A stretch of 64,000 bases of DNA, from assembly GCA_013397075.1 (NCBI GenBank), contig VWZS01000496.1, positions 1,679,026 through 1,743,025 on the forward strand, in the 5' to 3' direction. A model generated the notes under the pieces. It was not told the origin of the DNA, did not search any database, and worked only from the letters and a program-made list of their open reading frames with translations. The translations under genes were made by a program, and so were the position numbers. Below, one piece after another: positions 41,111 through 55,299 of this stretch. Origin of the DNA: Rhabdornis inornatus (taxonomy: Eukaryota; Chordata; Aves; Passeriformes; Rhabdornithidae). Position 1 is the first letter of the stretch, and every line of letters starts with the position of its first letter.

Positions 41111-44100
41111 GAAAGGGTTCTGATCAAGAAATGAAGGATTTTGCTATGTTTTTGGTGCCTGAGTATAAAAATTCAAAGAATGAGTGACTTCATTGTGAGC
41201 TGTTGCATCCCTGGAACATCTTAAACACAATGCCTGTGCTCTCCCTTGGCATGGATATCCTCAGTCTGGCTGTCTTCTCTCAGGTCTAAAGCTGGATGCA
41301 GAAGTGACCATTCTCAAACTGCATGGGGTCTTCAGTCTCAGAAGAAAGAGTAGACTTGGGCTAGTGGAGAAATTTGTATGGAAATCCAGAGATTCCTTGT
41401 TTCCATGTTCATCAGGCCCTTTATGATCTTATGTATAAGGTTGAACATGGGGAGGGATTTGATAATTTCAGAACCTAGGCCCTAAAAAGTAACTTATTTT
41501 TTTGGAGGTGAATGTTACATTATGGTAATAACAAAGCAATGCAAAAGATCTGCATGTGGTTGTTGGAATTTTGTAATCAAATTCCATTTCAATGTGAATC
41601 ACTTTTACTCACAGCTCATGTCTCAGTGAACATATTCAAAGGCTCAACAAAAGGAAAAAGAATGTCTACCAGATGCCTCCAAACATTTGCTCAGTCCTCC
41701 CTGTGATGTGGCTTGAACAAATCATCACATCTCAGCTCACCCACTTCTGTTTTTTCTCTCATGTGGTGGCATTGACCTTCACCCCTGATTAACAAGGTTA
41801 AAGGGATGCAGAGGATGCTGTAGAGAGATGCAAGGTTTCATTGTGCAGGCTTTGCACAGCACATGGGCAGAGTGTGGTATATTCTGAGGGGTGCAATAGC
41901 TGCAGCACAGTGACTTTATTTCACTGTTTATGTCATTGCAGGTTGTGTTTTAAGCATGCAGAAGGGCAGGTCCCTGATGTGGGATACCTACCCTCGATCC
42001 TGGATTCTTCTGGGGTTTTTTTGTTTTGGTGGGTTTTTTTCTAACTTTGAAATCTTATTTACATATTAGACTAGATTGTAACTCTTGCAAGATTTCCAAA
42101 TCATCAGGCCAGCTTCCAATCCAAAAGAGAAACAGTGAATCAGACACATTTCTTAGATGAGCCTATGTGTTTATGTGAAATATTTACCAGACCTCGTTGT
42201 TTGAACAGAAGGACAACAGAGATCACTGCTTTGCTTGCCTGCTGGGAGGAACAAAGAGAAATTGCTTTAATTTGGAAGAGAGAAGATCCTGCCTGGATGT
42301 TAGGAAAACTTTATAGCTGATGGGGAGGCAAGAGCCCAACTCAGGACAACGTGTCATTGAGGACTTTGAAGAAGAGGCTGGGCAGCAGCTGTGAGTACTG
42401 CTGCACCAGAGCAGGGATCTGCCCTCAGCAGTCTTCCGAAATTTTGGTCTTTGGTTTTATGGTTTACTCTGTGCAAACCATAAGCAAATAGTGTTTAATC
42501 TTAAAATCCACAGAAAGATTCTTTCCCCCCTGGTTAAATATTTCAGAAAAGAAAAAACCCAACAAAATTTACCCAAACCAAAACCTGTTTAAGGAAAGAA
42601 AGCAGTAATTTTGATGAGTAATTCAGCCTGGGCTCTCATCTCTCTCGGACTAGCTCTGTGACTTTTGAGCTGAGAAAGGCTATTCTTTACACAGATCTAA
42701 AGGAGGAGCCTCTCTGCAGTGTGTCAGACTCTAAGGGCTGCTTGTTAGACAGAAATGCTTGTGATGGTACCTGGTGCTGTGATACCAGGTTGCAGGTGGA
42801 ACTGAGAGTTTATCTTTTCCCTCCTCCTCTGCAATGTCCTCATTTTTTTCAGTCCTGCTTGCAGTACTTCTGTGCCTAACCCCAGGATCTGAATTTCAGT
42901 GTTACAAACCCTCAAAATCATTACATTAGGAATTTCCATCTAACTACACCTATTGTGGCTATGCCAGTGATGTGCCTCTGTCTCCTACATCTCTCTGTAA
43001 TAGGATTTTCTTTCAGATGACTTCAAAACATCTATTTAACTAATTGAAAAACAAGACGATTGAGTTGCAAAGCCAACTGATGTATATAATCAAGGAAACC
43101 TGACAATATTTTCTTCCAAGCAGATCTGGCAATTTTCAAACCAATCTTGTTAATCAAACAAAACCAAGTGTCAGAGCTAAAAATAGAGCTGTAAAGTTAA
43201 ATGTATTTTGTTCTGATAAAACATTTGTTTTACTTTTCTTTCTCCTGGAGGAATTTTAAGCAGACTGAAAGAGAAGCTAAATTAGAAAAGGTTGCAAGGT
43301 TCTGTGCAAATGTGAATTAGAAAATTTCTCTTTCTAACAAGGATAAGTTTTGAAACTAGTAGCAAAAAAATGTATACTTTGAAAGCCATTAAAATCTAAA
43401 ATATGATAGCCATAAATGTTTGTTTAAGTGGATTGCTTTACTTTTACAACTGTGTGAACTAGACACAAGAAAGCTTCTATTGCTATTTATGTTCAATGTC
43501 ATAGAAACAAGAGGCTTCTGTATAATTAGGCCCTCATTGTTAGGGTTGGTATAAGTAAAAAATAATTCTTTTCTGAGAAAAAAAAAGGACAGAAAGAGAT
43601 TTAAGAGTATGCTCTCACAAACATAAGGATAGACTAAGGTACCTGAAATATTTCAAGACAAAGAGACTTTTGCATTATTAGAAAAGAGATTTCAGATGTC
43701 TGAATGTGTCCCTCCACCTGGGACTGTCTGTAAAAGGGCAGCCTCTAAAAGCCAGATTTATGGAATGACATGAGGAATACTTTACTCTCTGCTAGCAAAT
43801 AACTGGACACCATTGCTGAGGCCTGACTCATCCCCCCTGCTAACAAGGGGCAGCTTTGTAGGCTTCTGTAGAGTAATGCTTTGTGAAAGATGCAATGGGG
43901 AAGAAAAGGTCCTGGACTTGTAACACCTGAGTTTATCAGATGTTTAACTCCACTGATGCTCAGACACAGCCAACAAACCAGACCCTCACTCTGAGAAGTC
44001 TAATTTTTCTATCAGAGTGCATCTGCTTTGTTATATCAGAGGAAGTGAACATAAGTATCACTAGTGACTGAATTTGGTTTGTATGTTATTGTATCTCCTT

Positions 44101-47100
44101 CATGAACTGCAGTTTGGAACAATAAAAATTTTGCAGTATTTGCTTTTGTGTGCTACAGTATAAGTGCAAGAGACCTGCCTTAGTCCTGAGTGCTCACACA
44201 GATGTGCACGCAAGAAAAGGTTTCACTTCTTGGAGTGCAAATGGTTACAAGAGGAGGAAGAACACAAGGCTTAGAACAACGAGCAATCTGGATGCCGACC
44301 ATACCCAATGCCAGGCGCCTTTATGAGCATTATCAAACCAAAGGGAAAATGTGCTGAAGGGAATAGGGATGATTCAACACATGGAAAACTGAGGGCAGCA
44401 TAACGCATACTTTGATCCTATGGCAACTGAATTATTTAGATTTAAGATAATCTGTCTGCATAATTTCGCTAACAATCTCAAAACCAAAGAGCATTTAATT
44501 TCCTTGTTCCCCTACTTCATTCAATTGATGAAAACTAACACTATGAGTATAAAGAATGAAATCTTTTATTATTACTATTATTTAGTAAGGATTCTTCAAA
44601 TGTACACAGCTAAGCCTGTTCTGAAAGGAGAGAGAAAAATATAGGGATAGAACTGGTATTAGAGGTTAATAATCCCTGTGATAGAGAGAGAGCATTTATT
44701 ACAGCAGTAGTGGAACAAATCCTGCATAAAGAGCCTCTTGGACATGCCATCAGGTATTGGTGAAATCCTGTGTGTGCACAATCTGTTTGGACAAACAAGC
44801 TTTGCTTGTGAAGGCTCTGCCACAAGCATTTGCAGATGTCGGGTTTCATCTCCTCTGCCTGTAAGAGAAAGCAGTGTGAGGCTGAAGTTCCTCAGCAGAT
44901 GTGCCCTTGTGTGATCTCACCTAATATATGCAGGAATTAATATATTGTGAGTTTTTTCTTTATCCTCCTTGCAAGACTTCCACATGAAAGTTCTCCAAGC
45001 AGCTGTGCTTCTTTTTATTGTCTGCTACAGCCTGGGCTGAGACACAGGGGTGGTTTGCTGGGACTCACAAAGTGGCCATTCCTCATTCTCACTTTATAGC
45101 AAATTAAATTCAACCAAAATTGTGGCCAAAACCATTACTCACACAAAAGCATACGGGAATAGGTTAATATCTCCCTTCTCCCACCTGCTTTTCAGGGCTG
45201 TGGAAGGTTTCCTTTCCAGTCTCAAGGCAAGTTGTTGCCTGATTAGACAGCTGTGCTGTGAGCTCTGTGCCTATGTACACCTCTAGCTCAGATTAGTCAA
45301 AACTGTTGCCCACCAAATATAATTCCTTATTTGCTGGGTCACTGAAACTGAGATTTTCTTCCTGCTTCAGACTGAGTATTACAGAATCCATGCCTGAAAC
45401 TCAGGTCTTCCCCTTCTTTCGGTGAATGCTATAAGTCTTAGGTTCCTGTCTTACACTTTACTCCAGGCAAAATGAAACTTAAATTATTCTCTGAATAGAG
45501 GAAGAGCAAGAGTGGCTCTCTCCTGTCAGATTATCCTGAAGATTGTGGTTAAAGGAAAGCCCTAAGAAATGTTTCAAATTTCTTCTGCATAGAATTTGAG
45601 TAACAGACAAAAAAAGCATAAATTCTACCCCAAATTCACCTTTCCTGTAAATACCAAGGAGACATAGATATCCTCCTGAAGCTCGATTAGTTACCCAACA
45701 CCTGGAGAATAGATGTTCCTACCCCATCCATCCCACCAAGATTTTTCCAGTAGCATTGTGGTTAGCATGCATTTTGTTGCAGATGCTCATTCATACTCTC
45801 CCACTCACCCTGCATGAGCTTTCTGCCCTCATATAATATAATGTATAGGGGAGAAAATGGTTTAAGTTGTGAATTTGTGAATCACTAGAGTTCAGCACAG
45901 AGAATAAATCTGTGATAGGCAACTCAGTTCAGAGAATTAGCTGTATATGTGTGAGACCATCTGGCTATATCTGTGAGTGTTGCCACTGTATCATATAAAA
46001 GTTTCTTGTTTTAAAGTTCAAATCCATACATCTGTTTGTCCATAGGATTATTTTGCTTACAGCCTTACATCTAGAGTGTGATTGAAGGATTTATTGAGAT
46101 GGCATATATGTCAGCATAAAAATATTATAACAGAGTCATTTTAGACATACCAGAAATGTATCCTTAACTGAGTCTTGTTTAGTGTCCTGGGAATACTTCT
46201 TAAGTGGGATTATGCCCTCCTGAGCTAGCAGGGAACATGCGTGCAAGGGCACGTGATGTAAATAAAGCTCTGATGCAAAAACGTTCAGAATAGAGCTCCT
46301 AAAGGAGATGTTTTCTACAGGCAGCTCCTGGCATTGGCTTTGTTCACAAAGGTCCCATGATCTTACAGAAAAAGAATTTCTCTTCTAAGCACTTGGTGTG
46401 TCTAGAAATGCAAATATTTTTGTGCCTGGCATTTGTGATGGCTTGTCAGATTTAGGTTGCTGTGTGTGAAAATATACTCAGAAAAATGACCTCCTTTTGC
46501 TTTTGTTAATACAATATCCCAAAATTATCTCTCCTGTTCTAGTTTCTGCTTCCTTTTGAGTCAAGCCAAATTATCCCTGCAGTTTTCCAGCTGAATGAAC
46601 AATATTTCAGTGGACTGCTCACCTATGTACACTGAAGCACAAATGCACACACTGCTCACCTGTCAGTCAACAGGTCTTTGATAACTATGGTACACAGAGA
46701 AATCATGAAACACAATATGTCTAAATTTACCCTGAACCCTCTTCATGCCCTCTCAACCCTCAGAAAACTAAAGCAGATTTTGGTCCACCTGTTGGGACGG
46801 GGGTAATTTTGTCTAAAGTAAATCATTGTGCTAGGATATGCAAAGCAGCTTGTCCTTTTTCAGCCAGGCTAAGCAGCCTTTGCTTTGTGAGCCCTGGCCA
46901 TGAACCTCTTTCAAGTAGCCCTCCTCAGAAACTTAGGGGAGAAGATGGATGCTGTGGCTTGTGAGGTTGTTATTGGCATTTGGCCAGGGCATTGGTGTTG
47001 GTTATTTTCATTAAGTTTCATCAAGCAAGCTATCAGAGAAAAAGAAATGTAACATACTGCAGTGAGAGTGGAATTTCCTAGATGCAATTTGTAACCAGTG

Positions 47101-50100
47101 TAGCTCCACAGAATTATATCAGCAGGGAATTTGCCCCAAAGCCTTTTTCAAACACAAGAGTTTTCAGAAGCTTTTAGCAACAAAGACAGTTAAAGAGGCC
47201 AATTAAATAGTAACTGTCCTAAAGTCAATTGGAAATTACCTTTGATATGGGAATTCATCTGTGCCAATAAGGGAAGCCTACTGGTGAGAAGGTGAAATAA
47301 AAAGAAATAGAAGTGTCATGGCTACTGGCAGAGAAGTAGATAAAATTCAATAGCTTAGCTTGAAACATGCATTCACAATTACAAATTAAGTTAAACTTTT
47401 CCTTCTCAGTTCTGGAATGGATTCTGTTCTACACATCCTACCCTGAGAAGAAAACTCTGTTTTTCCTTTTGTACTTCTCCCCCATACCTAATGCATTATC
47501 ACTACATCTTGAAATCTCATATCTATATACCAAGAAACTGCTTCCAATCTATCAGAGTGAGATGAAAGTATTTGGATCACATATTAAATGTATACACTTT
47601 ATCTGAGCAAAACTACTCACTATTATTCACTATACAGAACACAGGAAATCTCTAATGCCAATTCTGTAGCAGTTTCTAAACCAACTTTCTGAATAATATG
47701 CCCTCTTGAATGCTTTCTGTTCATCATCTAGCTCTGAATTTTGTGCCCTGAAACAACTGATGTAGTATTATGTAACAAGCATTCTCTCTTGAAGTTAATA
47801 AAAAAAAACACCTCACTAGATGTTATTGCCACAAATTCTTTTGAAAAATGACATTCTCTTCTTAATAATGATCTCAGCTGCATTTTAGAAGACAAAAATA
47901 TAAAGCAATCTGTGCTTCAGTAATAACAATCTATTTATATTTTATGTCTCCTTTTCAGTAAAATACTTTCACCTGTGCATATGATTAAAAAAATCATCTT
48001 GCTGATCAGTTGGCTTTAGAGCTGTCACAAATTTTTCATCAAGAAATGTACAGTAGATGATCCTGAACATTTTATTCTGATTGAATGATAGTAAATGTTT
48101 TATTGATTGAACACATTATGAAAACATAAAGTATTGATGGGCAGGGAATGAATAAAAAAGGTATTGTTTTATGACAACAAAAGATTTCCTGAAATTATTT
48201 TCAAAAGCTGCTAAACCATAACAATAGAAATTGGTTATAATCCAAGCAAAGAGACTTAATGTAGTGCTTTTTGCTTGGGATCTGATGCAAGGTTTCCAAA
48301 ACCCAAAGTTACACCTCTAATGTCTAAAGCAACGGTGCTCATTGTCTGAGTCAGCAGCTGCTGTGTTGTAGCTGTGTGCTTGGGTAGTCTGCTCTGTGAG
48401 AGTTTTGGGTTGTCAAGTTAACCTCGGGCAAATCCAGATTCCAACCAAAACATTACAAAATTTAGTCAAAATTAAAACCAAGGGCAGAAAAATGCCTATC
48501 AGGCACTTACTTTGTCACCTCCAAGCTCAAATGGAAAATGAGGGTTTCTAGATTCCCCTCTCCCTACTGTTTTTCTGGTTTGGATTTAAAAAAAATTTTC
48601 ACAAAAAAGGATTGTTAACTTCTTAATTTTTTTCAGGTATGAATCTTTTGGATCTTCATTTTTTCCAATCTTTATGATTACTTCTGTAATCAAATAGGAA
48701 AAAAAATAAAAGTGGGAAGGCAAGAGCAAAGGAATAAAATATAGAGAAAGGAGCTTTCAGTCATATGGTTTGGGAGAGTCTTTCCCAATATTGTTTTTTG
48801 TTTCTCTTTCAGTAAAAAAAAAAAGGAAATGCTAAGCCAGTAAAAAAATTTGTGAAAATGGGAAAATAGCACTGAAAAGTAACTCCAGTTCTCCTGCTAG
48901 GCAGCCAGTGGTACAAAAAAGAGTTCCACTTGTATTAATTATTTGTTTTCATCAAAATGTCTTTGGAAACTGACTATAATCTGTGGGGTGGCATAGAGGA
49001 AAATCTTCCGCATTTTCTAAAATTATAGATAAATGTAAATGAAACATTACTACAAGAATAAACACATCATAACCAAAGGAGACACAGCATAAAAATAGCT
49101 ACAAAAGCAGGAGTGAAGGACTCCCATCTTCAGTGAATTTAGTGATAGCTTGTTTCCTGCCTTTCCATCCTGATCAGATGGTCCTCCTAGCAACACCTCC
49201 ACCCACCTCTCAAAGCTGCTCACAATATCCAGGTTCCAGGGGAAGTCTGTCTGCCTTCCCAAGGGATTTCCTCGCTGTGTCCTGTCAGGCAGTACCAGCA
49301 GCTGCTCTGACTCTGAGCTTTAGTTGGATCTAACTGGGCAGCCCACTCAGTTCAGTGTTCTTGCAAACTGCTGCTACCTATCACACAAACCTGTGTGCTC
49401 TCTTCCACAAAACCCTCTGTCAGCTCTGCCACAGTTCTCAGAGCAGAGGAAGCAGCAGCTATCAAGGCAGTAGGTGTGTAAAAATAAACTCCACCTTTAT
49501 AAGGTGAGGACTCTTCGCCTTTCCGTTCTCTGAGCCGCAGAATTCAACTGCAATGATGGATCAGTTCTAGAGGAACCATCAATAGCTGGCTCATGCAAAA
49601 TGAATTCACTTTGACAGCATGCCTCCATTTCACGAATGTATGGTACTTTCTGTCCTAGTGTCTGAATAGGATTTGCTAATCAATACCTTAAGGCTGTGTT
49701 GCAGCAAAGGAAGACTGGAGCTGTAAATTCTTCAGTATTTCTCTACCTGATTTTGCAAGAAACAGTAATATAAGAATTGTGATGAATCTCTTTATTTCTG
49801 CTAGACTATTGCAGTCATAGCTTCAGCAAAACCATAGTAACAGTTTTAAGAACCCAGTTGACCTAAAAGCTAATTTTCTCAACACCTTGGGACTTGAAAT
49901 GTCACATACTGTTTTCCTGCACACAGCTGAAACTTGTCTAAAAAAAATGGAGGAGAACCCAAATAATCTGCCCTGGATAATTTCATCATGATTAAATGAT
50001 GTATACTTTACGGGCTGGTTTCTCCTAGGCCCCGTTTGGAAGGTGAGGCTGATGGACTAGCAGCCAGCTGTAGCTGGTGCACACCGAAGGACTGATATTC

Positions 50101-51373
50101 TCTGTGTTTTTCTTTTGTATTACTCAAATTCATCCCCAGATGTACTTACCCAAAGAAAGAAGTGCTTTACAGTGTTGTGGCTCTCTGAATCTAAAAGATA
50201 ATAAGGCAGCAGCTCCTCTTGTACTTTGGGGAGTTGCAGTTGTGAGTGATAGGAGTGAGCCTGCTTGTGCTCCTGAGCTCTCAGATCAGTTAATTCAATT
50301 TCCATGCAGGACCCATCTATTTGAAATGAACAGGAGTCCGTAAATGCCAGCTTCCAGTCATTTTGCTGCTTTATTTCCTTGCACTCACTGCACTTTTGCA
50401 GGAGTTTGTGAAACAGGCAAGGAGCATGAAGGGAGAAAAAGAGAAAGGGGCATTCACTAAAAAAAGTAAAATGAAAATTAATGGGTATTAAAGAGAAGCA
50501 GTCAGGGGCCTATAAACCCAATATCCCATCATTAAGGAAGACAATTCAGTTACAGAGAGTGCACAGGCAATTACATTCTTGCCAAGGGACCCTGAGGCTA
50601 TTCATGGAAATATTTACCTGACAATGTGTGTGTGTTTCCTCTTTAAAAAAGAATAAAAATAGAGCCTAAACAAAAACCCAAACTTTTAAAAGGACATCAC
50701 AAATTTATGTATACATTAAATCAATCTAAGGGGTCAATTTACAGCTTTAACAATGCCAAATAAACACATATTGTTATCCTGAACTGTACTTTATTTTTCC
50801 ACAGTGTAATTACTGAAGTGTATGAGTTGAAATTTCAGCTAGCATGTAGAGAAAGCACTCATAATTTGTTTTGACCATCAAAGTTCAAAAATGGCTTATT
50901 TCTGATATTTTAATATTGGGACATATGTAATTCTCGTTGTAGGATGTGCAATTGCTTGGGAAATAGTTATAAAAATAACTTCAAAGAACAGAAACAGAGC
51001 ACACTGATTTAGAGGCCTCATGAGTGTAGTATCCTGGATATACGTAGACAAAATGTTGACATCTATCATTCCAGAGTTTTTTTTCACATTCAGACTATTT
51101 GTCATTATTTGTATCCTGAGCAGGAATCAGGCTTATAAGCATTGCACATAAAAAACCCCAAAACAGGACCTCTTTTAGAAACATCAAAGTCTCAATGCGA
51201 GCACTTTTCCCAGAATCCCAGCTCCTGCAGAGATTAATACCTCCTTCCCAACACTCTACCACAGATAGTGAGAGGTTTCTGCACTAGAAGTTTACAAATA
51301 ATAGCAACTTAAGGTAAACAAAAAAATACAAGGCAAAATATTTCCTCTAAAAATTATTCTGGCCTTTAGCTAA
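41111..51373. other. Intergenic, no gene recognised
   Basis: Ten kilobases with no supportable gene. Weak CR1-like words occur near 42280-42315 (see rejected items). The 49160-49640 segment is GC-richer; within it, 49484-49560 has several CG dinucleotides and a TATAA word (CCACCTTTATAAGG) unusual for this desert. Longest frame is 88 codons (50077-50343), unrecognised. Confidence 0.6.
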
Positions 51374-51656
51374 AATCATAGAATCATTCAGGTTGGAAAA
51401 GAGCCTTGAGTCCAACCATTAACTCAGCACTGCCAAGTCCAGCACTAAACCATGTCCCTAACTGCCACATCCATGCATCTTTTAAATTTCTCCGGGGAGG
51501 TGACTCAACCGCTTCCCTGCGCAGGCTGTTCCATTGTTTGGTAACCCTTTAGGTGAAGGAATTTTTCCAGATAGCCAGACTAAACCTCCCTTGGTGAAAC
51601 TTGAGGACATCTCCTCTTGTCCTTTCATCTGTTACCTGGGAAAAGAGACTGACACA
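51374..51656 (-). mobile_element. CR1 LINE 3' end, 5'-truncated
   Basis: Clear reverse-complement CR1: ATCATAGAATCATTCAGGTT, TCCAACCATTAACTCAGCAC, ACTAAACCATGTCCCTAACT, GGTGACTCAACCGCTTCCCT, GGCTGTTCCATTGTTTGG, ACTAAACCTCCCTTGGTGAA, TCCTCTTGTCCTTTCATCTG, and GGGAAAAGAGACTGACAC. About 280 bases of the 3' end remain; the preserved order and modest divergence suggest an avian-age insertion. Confidence 0.95.
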
Positions 51657-53450
51657 TCCACTGAAAAATGGTCTGTTCTGTAATATCTTCTGTAGGTACA
51701 TCAAATAGCAAACTCAAAGTTTTCAGAGGTACTTTCAGTGAAGTTAGATATAAAAGTAGACATTGATGATGCATACTGCAACCCTCAGTACTTCATGTCA
51801 TTTGAAGCAAAGCCAGAGGACAGATGAATTCCATAGTGTGTGGAAACTCAGTGACTATCAAGTCCTTATTATATTATATAATGATCTAGGATCTTTGTTA
51901 TATAATGATCTAGGACTTCTGTAGCACTTTTTTGTTCATAACTTTCAAAAGTATTTATGAATTAAGCAATATTGCGCACATCCTGTGTATTAAAGATTCA
52001 GAGGTTCAAAGGCTCAAAGCATTTAGCACTCTGGGCTAGAGACCAGCAATGGAACTAGATACAAATCCTTGTCCAAGGCTTGATACTTTCTCCATTTGCT
52101 GTTAACTTCTTATAAAACAGTGCTAAATGTTTTGGGCCCAGTAACACTTTTACCTTATACCTTTATCAAAGGTTAAATAAAACTGCTAGGATTTAAAAGT
52201 ATTTTTGGAGTCACCATCATGACAGAAGAGAGTCATCATGGCAGAAAGAAAGTGGTTTGATAACTAAACAGAAGAGCACATTTATCAGTTGTAGCAATGG
52301 GACCTCTACTCTGTTGATCCCATTAACAAATTTGGAGAGGAGAAAATGTAGTCTGTGGCTTCATCATGCTATTGATTCACATCTTCCTCACCCAGGTGGG
52401 CTTCAGCTGCCTCAGTGGTGTCCACAGGCCAGAGAATCCAGCAAGCAGCTGCTCACACCTTGCTGCAGATTTGGCCCCAGGAATCTTGTTCCTTTCTTGG
52501 GTGGACACAGAGGGGAATTATATACCTTAAGTTGTACTTCTGCAAGCTACATCAAGGATTATAATGGTATTTTGAGAGCATTCTCTGGCCCTGTGATATA
52601 TTTAGTGGCAACCAAACAACAAACCTTATAATTTACAATAACAGAATTAAAAAACCTTGTAACAACTGTATTGCCATACCCTATAATAGCATCTGCCATC
52701 ATAGTCATGGAGAAATGTTACTGGCATTTTGAAAGGAAGGAAAGGATCTCCAATTCCAAATGTGACAACATATTCATAAATTCTTCAGCTAGCCCCTGAT
52801 CTTCAGAAATGCCACTTCTACAGAAAGGTCAGACACCTTTCATGCAAAAATGAATGAGGAATGAAGCAACATGTGTTGTGCCAGAGATTTCCCATTGCTC
52901 AGGCTTTAACTAAAGTCTTCAGCTGTTATGGAAATACAATAATTTCCTTGTTGCTTTCATCCCACCCACAGTAGCTATGGTGTGACTTGGTGCTTTATGA
53001 ACTACATTCTTCACCATTTCAGAGCCAGTAGGTCAGAAAGACACATTTGAGCCAGAAGTGTAGTTTGTTTTACTTGTGAAAAACACACAAACAAACCAAA
53101 AGCAATATTTTGTCTGGAGTTCTAAAGAAAATGCTTGTAAAATATTTGTGTGTTTATGGGCCTCTACAGTGCTAAGAACTCTGGGGGAGTGGGATTTAGC
53201 AGGGGTAGGAAACACGCTCTTTAGTTACTAAATTAATTCTAAGCAAAGAAAATGTTTGTGCCCTGGATCCAGCCAAATATGTGTTAGACAGAAATTGCAC
53301 ACAGCAGATATAGAAGTACTAGAGATCTAAAGACTCAAATGGTCTAAGGATTTGCCCACCTATATGCACATCTTTCTATAGAATATCATTTTGATGCTAC
53401 CCAAATATTAGGACTTTTCTATTGTTTATAACCAGGAAGAAACAGGTCTC
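51657..53450. other. Intergenic, nothing recognised except a small duplication
   Basis: Contains the 24-bp-period duplication at 51874-51915 and a 124-codon plus-strand frame (52257-52631) without recognisable domains. Confidence 0.65.
51874..51915. repeat. 24-bp-period duplication, two copies
   Basis: TTATATAATGATCTAGGA occurs at 51874-51891 and again at 51898-51915, separated by six bases. Confidence 0.95.
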
Positions 53451-53621
53451 AGAACCATAGGCTAATTCGGGTTGGAAGGGACCTCAGAATGCCCCTAGTC
53501 CTGTCTCTGGCTCAAAGCAGGGTCACCTATGAGGCCAGACCAGGTTACTCAGGGCATTATCCATTTGGATCTTGAAAATCTCTGAGGACAGACAGCATAG
53601 CCTTTCTGGGCAACCAAGGTA
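53451..53621 (-). mobile_element. CR1 LINE 3' end fragment
   Basis: Begins AACCATAGGCTAATTCGGGT-TGGAAGGGACCTCAGAATG, the reverse-complement CR1 tail, and continues through a CTCAAAGCAGGGTCACCTAT block, GACCAGGTTACTCAGGGC, ATCTTGAAAATCTCTGAGGA and TTTCTGGGCAACC. More diverged than the copy at 51374; a different CR1 subfamily by its body sequence. Confidence 0.9.
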
Positions 53622-55299
53622 TGTTATGACATACACATAAAACCCCAATGATAAGTAAACACATTGAGTTAATCATTGAGTTGTGCTTGATGAATTGATG
53701 AAATAGTTAATCTGCATCCTAAATTCCTAATGCCTCTTTAATACGTTTGTTCCTATTTTGTTTTGGTTTTTTGTTTTTTTTTTGCCTTACCGAAGTAGAA
53801 AAGGAACAGCTATTTTTGTAGTCCTGTAAAATACCTTCTGTTTGTATCTCCTCTGAAGGGGGAGGAAAAAAAGCACAATTTCTGTCACTAATTAATAGTA
53901 ACTGTTACCATGGCAGAAATCTATTTAACACGTGAAATGTTATGACAGTTTTTGAAAACATTGTAACCCAAGGGCAGCCTCAACCTATGTGACCATCAGT
54001 TATCCCTAGCTGGACATGGCAGAATTAGGTAAGAATGAATGGCTGGTGAAGTCTTCAGCAACAGACAGGTTCCTTTTCCTTTCACATTTTCTATGCATGA
54101 CTACATTTTTAAAAATTACTTTTACCTTTTTTTTTCCCCTTTAAGAATATATCTGGAGACAATCCCATTCCTTATTATGAAAAGTGTGAGTTCGATAGAC
54201 ATTGACTGACACTTCTGAAGGTGGTAAGCACTGTCAGGAAGCCTCCTCTGTACAAAACACTCACTCAAAACTCAAGTTCCCTCTATAGTCATCATTTTGC
54301 CTGAGAAATATGCACAGAGTATACTGTTGTTTGTTCCCAATCGTATTGCCAGATAGGGAGTTCATCCTGCCTAGTGTTGGAATCATGTGTGTTATTTCTT
54401 GACTCGTAAAAATTCATTGAGTTTCCAGGAAATTTCTGCATTATTGAAGACATAGGTTCAGTAACCTCAAGGGAGATGACCTTTAAAGTCTGAGAAAAGT
54501 AGGATCTAGTGATCCAGACTGTATCCTGAGAGACCTGCACTAAAAGAAATGGGAGATATGAAAGATCCCTGGGCTTATAATTTTTTTCTTTTTTTTTTTT
54601 TTAATCTTCCTGAATGTGGGCCTTAACCCATAAATTAGATTGGCTGTATCAATGGACTAATTTGGGGGGATCTTAGGTAATTTTTTTTAGGCAGTATTTG
54701 TGATTTCTGTACTTTGCCAGGAGTACAGAAAAAGTCCACTCCTTTGAGGTACTTGTTCAACACACAATAAAAGTAAGCATCCAGAAACTGAAGTGTGAAT
54801 CTAGCACTGGTGACTAAAACCCCACAAACCTTAAAGAAATGGCAGCAATATCATGCTCCCCCACAAACTGGAGGTAGCACCTTCCTTTTTCCTTATTCTC
54901 AGTATCCAAACTGCATGAGCTCCCTACCAGGTGGGGACAAGCAAAGGAGAGGCACATTGTGTTTGTATATCCTGATGGGATTTGTGTGCAAGTTCTGTGG
55001 GCCTATGGCAGTCACAGAGGCAGAAGAAGAACTTTAAAGCACAGGTGGGACTTTATACATTGGAGCTTAGCAGGGGCCTGACAATCAGTAGTGAGTTTGC
55101 AACTAGAAAGATCCACATACAACAGAAGGTTTTTATGATCTACCTACCTAACTACCATTAATCTTTTAGTTTCTCATCAGAAAAAAGGGCATGGCAGTCA
55201 CTCCTTAATGCATAAAGGCACTGACAGACTAAGTGTAACAGAAGTTATGAAGCATTTAGATACTGTGATAATGGAGCTCAGCTGAGTGTCCATAAACCC
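53622..55299. other. Intergenic, nothing recognised
   Basis: AT-rich with T-runs near 53768-53782 and 54590-54602. No gene-like frame. Confidence 0.65.

Noticed and set aside
42240..42320. CR1-like words (CTGGATGTTAGGAAAACTTT)
   Set aside because: Similarity covers only about 20-30 bases without the flanking CR1 order.
52010..52085. Possible tRNA-like archosaur repeat (TTTAGCACTCTGGGCTAGAGA)
   Set aside because: Too short and diverged; no A-box/B-box spacing could be established.
52257..52631. 124-codon plus-strand open frame
   Set aside because: No recognisable protein family; single frame in unique intergenic DNA.
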